A DNA stretch of 44,916 bases from Chloroflexota bacterium (GTDB taxonomy: Bacteria > Chloroflexota > Anaerolineae > Aggregatilineales > Phototrophicaceae): positions 1 through 44,916 of the forward strand of contig JAPOYT010000144.1 in the NCBI GenBank assembly GCA_026706445.1, read 5' to 3'. The notes under the pieces were generated by a model. The model saw only the letters and a list, made by a program, of their open reading frames with translations. It made no database searches and had not been told where the DNA came from. Positions 41,473 through 44,916 of this stretch are shown piece by piece (position 1 is the first letter of the stretch; each line of letters opens with the position of its first letter). Position numbers and translations under genes: made by a program.

Positions 41473-41829
41473 TCAGTCGTCGGATGGTGTCACATCTGTG
41501 ACATCGTCGCCGGAAATCAGAATCGTTTCCGCGTCTTCGTCGATTTCTTCGACGCGAACGACATCAAGCTTGAGTTTGGCGAAGAGCGCCGCCATCGCGC
41601 CAAGCGCCGCCAGCACCGGACTAATCACCGCGGCGACGCCGCCGACGACAACAGCCAAAGTCAGCGGGACTTCGATCAGGATTTCGTTGTTGGCGTTGCG
41701 GATGATCAAGCGGCGGACATTGCCCTCGGCGACCAGCGTCTTGACACGATCGACCAACTCATTGCCAGCGACTTCCATCTCCTCAACCCAGTCTCGTTGG
41801 TTCTTTGGCTTCTGTGGTTCGTTTTCCAT
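41473..41829 (-). CDS. DUF4342 family protein
   Basis: A 118-aa protein. WVEEMEVAGNELVDRVKTLVAEGNVRRLIIRN is the DUF4342 signature, followed by one or two membrane-interacting hydrophobic segments (PLTLAVVVGGVAAVISPVLAALGAMAALFAKL) and an acidic tail. Function unknown. GGAG lies 8 nt before the ATG. It is 74 nt downstream of the nucleoside hydrolase on the same strand. Confidence 0.85.
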   Translation of the reverse strand: MENEPQKPKNQRDWVEEMEVAGNELVDRVKTLVAEGNVRRLIIRNANNEILIEVPLTLAVVVGGVAAVISPVLAALGAMAALFAKLKLDVVRVEEIDEDAETILISGDDVTDVTPSDD

Positions 41830-41903
41830 GGCTTATTCTCCGTCGCAAGCTCTACTGTCAGATACGCAGCGGGGCGCCATCAGGTTGCGGCGCAGTCAGC
41901 CGG

Positions 41904-42875
41904 CTAACGAATCAATTGATACAGAAGTTCTTTCCAGCGCGACGCATCCAAATCCCAGCAGATGGACGGTTTGTTCGCGATTTGCAGCAGCTCGCGCCAG
42001 ACCGGCTTATTGCGCGTATCGTCCGCCAGATTGAGCTTGTCCACCACGGTCATGCCGCGGGTCAGCTCGCTATCGCATTCCACATCGACATAGTGCTGGC
42101 TTTTCGCGATGCAAATTGATGGATCGATCGCGACCGCCATCGCCACGCCATCAGGCAGTGAAATGCCGATTTCGCCCGTCTGAATCTCGTAACCGCGCAT
42201 GCCCTTGATGTTGCAGTCGATGGTGAATTCGGCAAAGGGCGTATTGATGCCGCGCGCATAGTCGATGTCGTCCAGTGAAAGCACAAACTCGCCGATGCTG
42301 AATTCCCAGCCTACCATCTCGATAGGCAAGCCAGAGCGAAATACGATGCGCGCCGCTTCCGGGTCGCACCAGATATTATATTCGGCGGCCGGTGTGACAT
42401 TGCCGTTGGTGCAGGCGGCGCCGCCCATCACCACGCAGCGCGATATCAGTGGCGCGATGTCCGGCGCTTTGCGCAGCGCCAGCGCCAGATTCGTCAGCGG
42501 ACCCAGTGTAACGATGACAAGGTCCGTGGTGGAACGGGCTGTCTCGATGATGACGTCGACAGCATGTGTTTTGCTCGCTTGAGCGCGCTTGGGCTTATAG
42601 CGGTCGCCCCAATCGCCCAAGCCATCAGCGCCGTGGAACCAATCGGCGGACAGGTATTCGCGCAGCAGCGGTCCTGCGGCGCCGGCGTAGACTGGCGCGT
42701 CAACCTCGCATAGTTCAGTGAAGTAAAGCGAGTTGACGACGCCCTGCGGCAGCGGCACATTGCCGGCCACAACTGTGATGGCGCGGACATCAATATCTGC
42801 GTGCCGCAGCGCCATCAGGATCGCAACCGCGTCATCGGAGCCGGCGTCGGTGTCGATCAAGAAAGGTCGCGCCAT
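41904..42875 (-). CDS. nucleoside hydrolase (IUNH family)
   Basis: A 323-aa N-ribohydrolase that splits ribonucleosides into ribose and base. The Ca2+-binding cluster DTDAGSDDA (residues 8-16) is the family signature. VTLGPLTNLALAL and the MGG loop further in are typical, and a late His/Asp region matches pyrimidine/purine-nonspecific members (VDVECDSELTRG). AGGAG is 7 nt before the ATG. It starts 15 nt after the MalY-type aminotransferase on the same strand. With xpt it suggests purine/pyrimidine salvage capacity, though the genes are not linked. Confidence 0.92.
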   Translation of the reverse strand: MARPFLIDTDAGSDDAVAILMALRHADIDVRAITVVAGNVPLPQGVVNSLYFTELCEVDAPVYAGAAGPLLREYLSADWFHGADGLGDWGDRYKPKRAQASKTHAVDVIIETARSTTDLVIVTLGPLTNLALALRKAPDIAPLISRCVVMGGAACTNGNVTPAAEYNIWCDPEAARIVFRSGLPIEMVGWEFSIGEFVLSLDDIDYARGINTPFAEFTIDCNIKGMRGYEIQTGEIGISLPDGVAMAVAIDPSICIAKSQHYVDVECDSELTRGMTVVDKLNLADDTRNKPVWRELLQIANKPSICWDLDASRWKELLYQLIR

Positions 42876-42890
42876 GTAACCGCTCCTGCG

Positions 42891-44072
42891 CTAGACCGTC
42901 AGCGCCAATTGCTCCACCGCCGCCCGCAGACGTTCGAGCCCGTTTTCCAGCGTGGCGCGTGGACAGCCGAAATTCAAGCGTACGAAGCCTTCGCCAGCGT
43001 CGCCAAAGAATGTACCGGGACTGGGCGCGATGCCGGCGGATTGATGGCAAAAGTCCATCAGATCGCCGTCAATTGGCAGATTGCGCATATCCATCCAGAG
43101 CAGGTAGGTAGAGGTCGGAACGGTGGTTTTGATCAGCGGGATATGGCGGCGAATGTATTCAATGGCGAAGTCACGGTTATCTTTGAGATAGACTAGCAGC
43201 TGCCGCAGCCATTCGTCGCCGCCCTTGTAGGCGCCATAAGCGGCTTCATAACCCATGATGTTGACGTGTGCGCTGATGCCCTGCAGCGCGGCCGCCATCG
43301 TTTCGCGAATCTCTTTGTTTTGGGCGATGAGAACGGAGCAGCCCATGCCAGCCAGGTTGTAGGTCTTGCTTGGCGCGATCATGGTGAGGGTGTTCTGCGC
43401 GATTTCTTCCGACAAGGTTGCGATGGGAATGTGTTGGTCTTCCAAGATAAGGTCGGAGTGTATCTCGTCGGCGACGATTAACAGCTTGTGCTTGAGGCAG
43501 ATTTCACCGATGCGCTCGAGCTCGGCGCGCGAATACATGAAGCCAGCCGGGTTTTGCGGATTGCACTGCAGGTGGATCGAGGTCTGCGGTTTGCTGGCGG
43601 CTTCTTCAAAGGCATCGTAATCATTCTCGTAATGAAAATGACGCATGCCATCGGCGGCGTATTGCATGTCGATAGATAAGGCGAATTTCTGGTTGCTGGT
43701 CGCTGCTTTAAAGAATGGTCCATAGACGGGCGTCTGTATCAGCACCGCGTCGCCAGGCGCCCCAAAGCCGCGCCCGACCGCGCAAAGCCCAAGCACAAGG
43801 CCCGGCGAAAACAGGATATCTTCCGGCGTGATGCGCCAATCGTATAGCCGCTCCATGCGCTGGACGACGACTTCTTTTAGTTTCTGTGGATCCATCGTAT
43901 AACCGAAGACGCCGTGACGAGCGCGTTCAATCATGGCGTTGATGGCTGAAGGCGGCGAGCGGAAATCCATATCAGCGACCCACATCGGCAGGCAGCCATC
44001 AGCGACCGCGCTCCATTTGGCGCTGTGATGTCGCGTTCGATCGATGATTTCGTCGAAGTTGAATTCGGTCAT
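42891..44072 (-). CDS. MalY/PatB-type PLP C-S lyase (cystathionine beta-lyase)
   Basis: A 393-aa fold-type I PLP enzyme. LPMWVADMDFRSPPS and GVFGYT are the MalY/PatB N-terminal motifs. LQCNPQNPAGF and VADEIHSDLI line the cofactor, and the Schiff-base lysine is in APSKTYNLAG. The arginine of FVRLNFGCP binds the carboxylate. It probably cleaves C-S bonds (cystathionine or cysteine conjugates), giving pyruvate and ammonia. It is first in a three-gene unit with nucleoside hydrolase and the DUF4342 gene. Confidence 0.9.
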   Translation of the reverse strand: MTEFNFDEIIDRTRHHSAKWSAVADGCLPMWVADMDFRSPPSAINAMIERARHGVFGYTMDPQKLKEVVVQRMERLYDWRITPEDILFSPGLVLGLCAVGRGFGAPGDAVLIQTPVYGPFFKAATSNQKFALSIDMQYAADGMRHFHYENDYDAFEEAASKPQTSIHLQCNPQNPAGFMYSRAELERIGEICLKHKLLIVADEIHSDLILEDQHIPIATLSEEIAQNTLTMIAPSKTYNLAGMGCSVLIAQNKEIRETMAAALQGISAHVNIMGYEAAYGAYKGGDEWLRQLLVYLKDNRDFAIEYIRRHIPLIKTTVPTSTYLLWMDMRNLPIDGDLMDFCHQSAGIAPSPGTFFGDAGEGFVRLNFGCPRATLENGLERLRAAVEQLALTV

Positions 44073-44231
44073 TTATCAGCTTTCAATGATCTATCGAGCA
44101 TTGCGCCTAGAAATATAACCGATAAGCGATTGCCATGCACGGGCCTGTTTAATCGACGCAGCGTCCGCGGGATTCCGATGTGACAGACTGCGCCGTGCTG
44201 TTATTCTTTGATCAGGAATCGCGCAGATTCG

Positions 44232-44828
44232 CTAGACCGATTGCCGGCTTGCATCCAGCCGCGCGAGGAGCGCGTCCGCGTCTACATTGGCGCAATCGCT
44301 AATGCAACGAAGGGCGAAGATCGCGCGAGGATCGTCGTACATCCGCGTAATTACAATATCGGCGCCGAAGACTTCGCTGAGCGTCTCGGACAAAGTGCGT
44401 CGGACGGCTTCGAAGATTTCTGGCTCATTCCGATAGTGAATGCGATCGAGAAAGCTGATCTTCACCGAGCGGTAGTCGAATACGATGTCGCTTGGCGCTT
44501 CCGCTTCCAGGGCGCGCGCCGCCGCAAGCGTTCTGCTGATGACGAGACGGAGCGAGTCGTCCAGCGATTCCGGCAAATTGCGCTTGCGAATGTAATACAA
44601 GCCGATTTCTCCGTCGGCGAGATCGTAAGCCAAATCGAATTCATCGGCGATTAGCACGATGCCGGGTCCATCGGGCATGTGCTTGTAATCGATGACATCA
44701 ATCAGCATGCCTTCAATGGCGTGCTCTTGAATCCAGCGCTGAAAAATAGGCAGGATGTCTTCCGGTTGCAGCGTCGGCTGTTGTTTCAGGCTGAACTTCA
44801 CGCCCAGGCGTTTGGGTACGGTTGTCAT
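44232..44828 (-). CDS. conserved protein, unknown
   Basis: A 198-aa soluble protein. It begins VPKRLGVKFSLKQQPTLQPEDILPIFQRWIQEHAIEGMLIDVIDYKHMPDGPGIVLI, a pattern I have a sense of seeing in hypothetical proteins of other phototroph-related phyla, but I cannot name a domain. GAGG lies 5 nt before the ATG. No membrane segment, metal motif or nucleotide-binding loop is visible. It is alone on its strand, 159 bp upstream of the MalY gene. Confidence 0.7.
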   Translation of the reverse strand: MTTVPKRLGVKFSLKQQPTLQPEDILPIFQRWIQEHAIEGMLIDVIDYKHMPDGPGIVLIADEFDLAYDLADGEIGLYYIRKRNLPESLDDSLRLVISRTLAAARALEAEAPSDIVFDYRSVKISFLDRIHYRNEPEIFEAVRRTLSETLSEVFGADIVITRMYDDPRAIFALRCISDCANVDADALLARLDASRQSV

Positions 44829-44850
44829 TCGGCCCTCACGTTTTGGTCAC

Positions 44851-44878
44851 AAGCGGGCGAGCCAAGGGTCGCCCCTAC
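44851..44878. repeat. palindromic intergenic repeat (GGGCGA...TCGCCC)
   Basis: GGGCGAGCCAAGGGTCGCCC (44855-44874) forms a hairpin interrupted by one G-G mismatch and is followed by CTAC, matching the right end of the 28913-28985 element. The sequence to its right (44887-44916) is a diverged reverse-strand copy of the TTCAACCGAA repeat. Confidence 0.6.
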
Positions 44879-44916
44879 AAGGCTTGTCCGCTACTGTGTC
44901 AATTCAAATCAACGGA

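Noticed and set aside
1-44916. CRISPR arrays, tRNA or rRNA genes, transposases or phage genes
   Set aside because: I saw no regularly spaced repeats, tRNA-like cloverleaves or hallmark proteins. A tRNA-Sec and the sel genes would have to lie outside the window.

Overview
The window is about 45 kb of moderately GC-rich, gene-dense bacterial chromosome. It holds about 42 protein genes, short intergenic spaces, and no rRNA, tRNA, CRISPR array, insertion sequence or phage gene that I can see. The gene mix points to an uncultured Chloroflexota, probably Anaerolineae-like: a short (201 aa) EF-Ts, an R3H-domain SpoIIIAA-type ATPase, an XPB/Ssl2-like helicase-associated protein, a DUF4342 protein, WD40 and MalY proteins, and many small lineage-specific proteins. 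This assignment is inference. UGA is a normal stop in many genes here, so the code is standard.

Layout. 65-2025 (-): aldo/keto reductase and Gfo/Idh/MocA oxidoreductase, overlapping by 4 bp. 2201-2644 (-): two tiny membrane proteins behind a good promoter. 2910-6596 (-): FtsK/SpoIIIE DNA translocase. 6744-8716 (-): M42 peptidase and quinone oxidoreductase. 8968-10371 (-): cytochrome P450, divergent from araB (+). 12576-14021 (+): ammonium transporter. 14120-15482 (-): operon of a small membrane protein, a VOC protein, an unknown protein and dtd. 15655-18053 (-): TPR protein and glycosyltransferase. 18259-21416 (-): rpsB-tsf-[MerB-like]-pyrH translation locus. 21675-23304 (-): HisC-like aminotransferase and GNAT. 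23573-25643 (+): esterase-fold protein and rsmI. 25649-27735 (-): zinc-ribbon protein coupled to a helicase-associated protein. 27794-28699 (-): PhzF. 29136-31472 (+): M24 peptidase and SGNH hydrolase. 31477-35427: thioesterase, WD40, DinB, xanthine phosphoribosyltransferase and a second Gfo/Idh/MocA protein. 35644-39578 (+): GNAT-like, R3H ATPase and ARMT1/DUF89. 39557-41210 (-): dnaN and a PPOX-type flavoprotein. 41473-44828 (-): MalY aminotransferase, nucleoside hydrolase, DUF4342 and an unknown protein.

The most notable item is at 19077-19757 (-). An alkylmercury-lyase (MerB)-like gene is interrupted by one in-frame UGA (19305-19307) at the position of MerB's second catalytic cysteine. 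The reading frame and the family-like sequence continue for 75 codons after it. Immediately 3' of the UGA lies a hairpin with a GGUC apical loop 19 nt downstream, which closely resembles a bacterial SECIS element. I read it as a selenocysteine-containing MerB-like protein (Cys89, Asp92, Sec151), placed between tsf and pyrH where rpsB-tsf-pyrH are usually contiguous.

Secondary items are several dispersed intergenic repeat families (palindromic GGGCGA...TCGCCC elements, a CACAGAG-type repeat, and TGTCTACGCGCCC), a near-perfect 30-bp palindrome upstream of dnaN, an inverted repeat across the dtd stop codon, and an esterase-fold protein that seems to lack its nucleophile serine.
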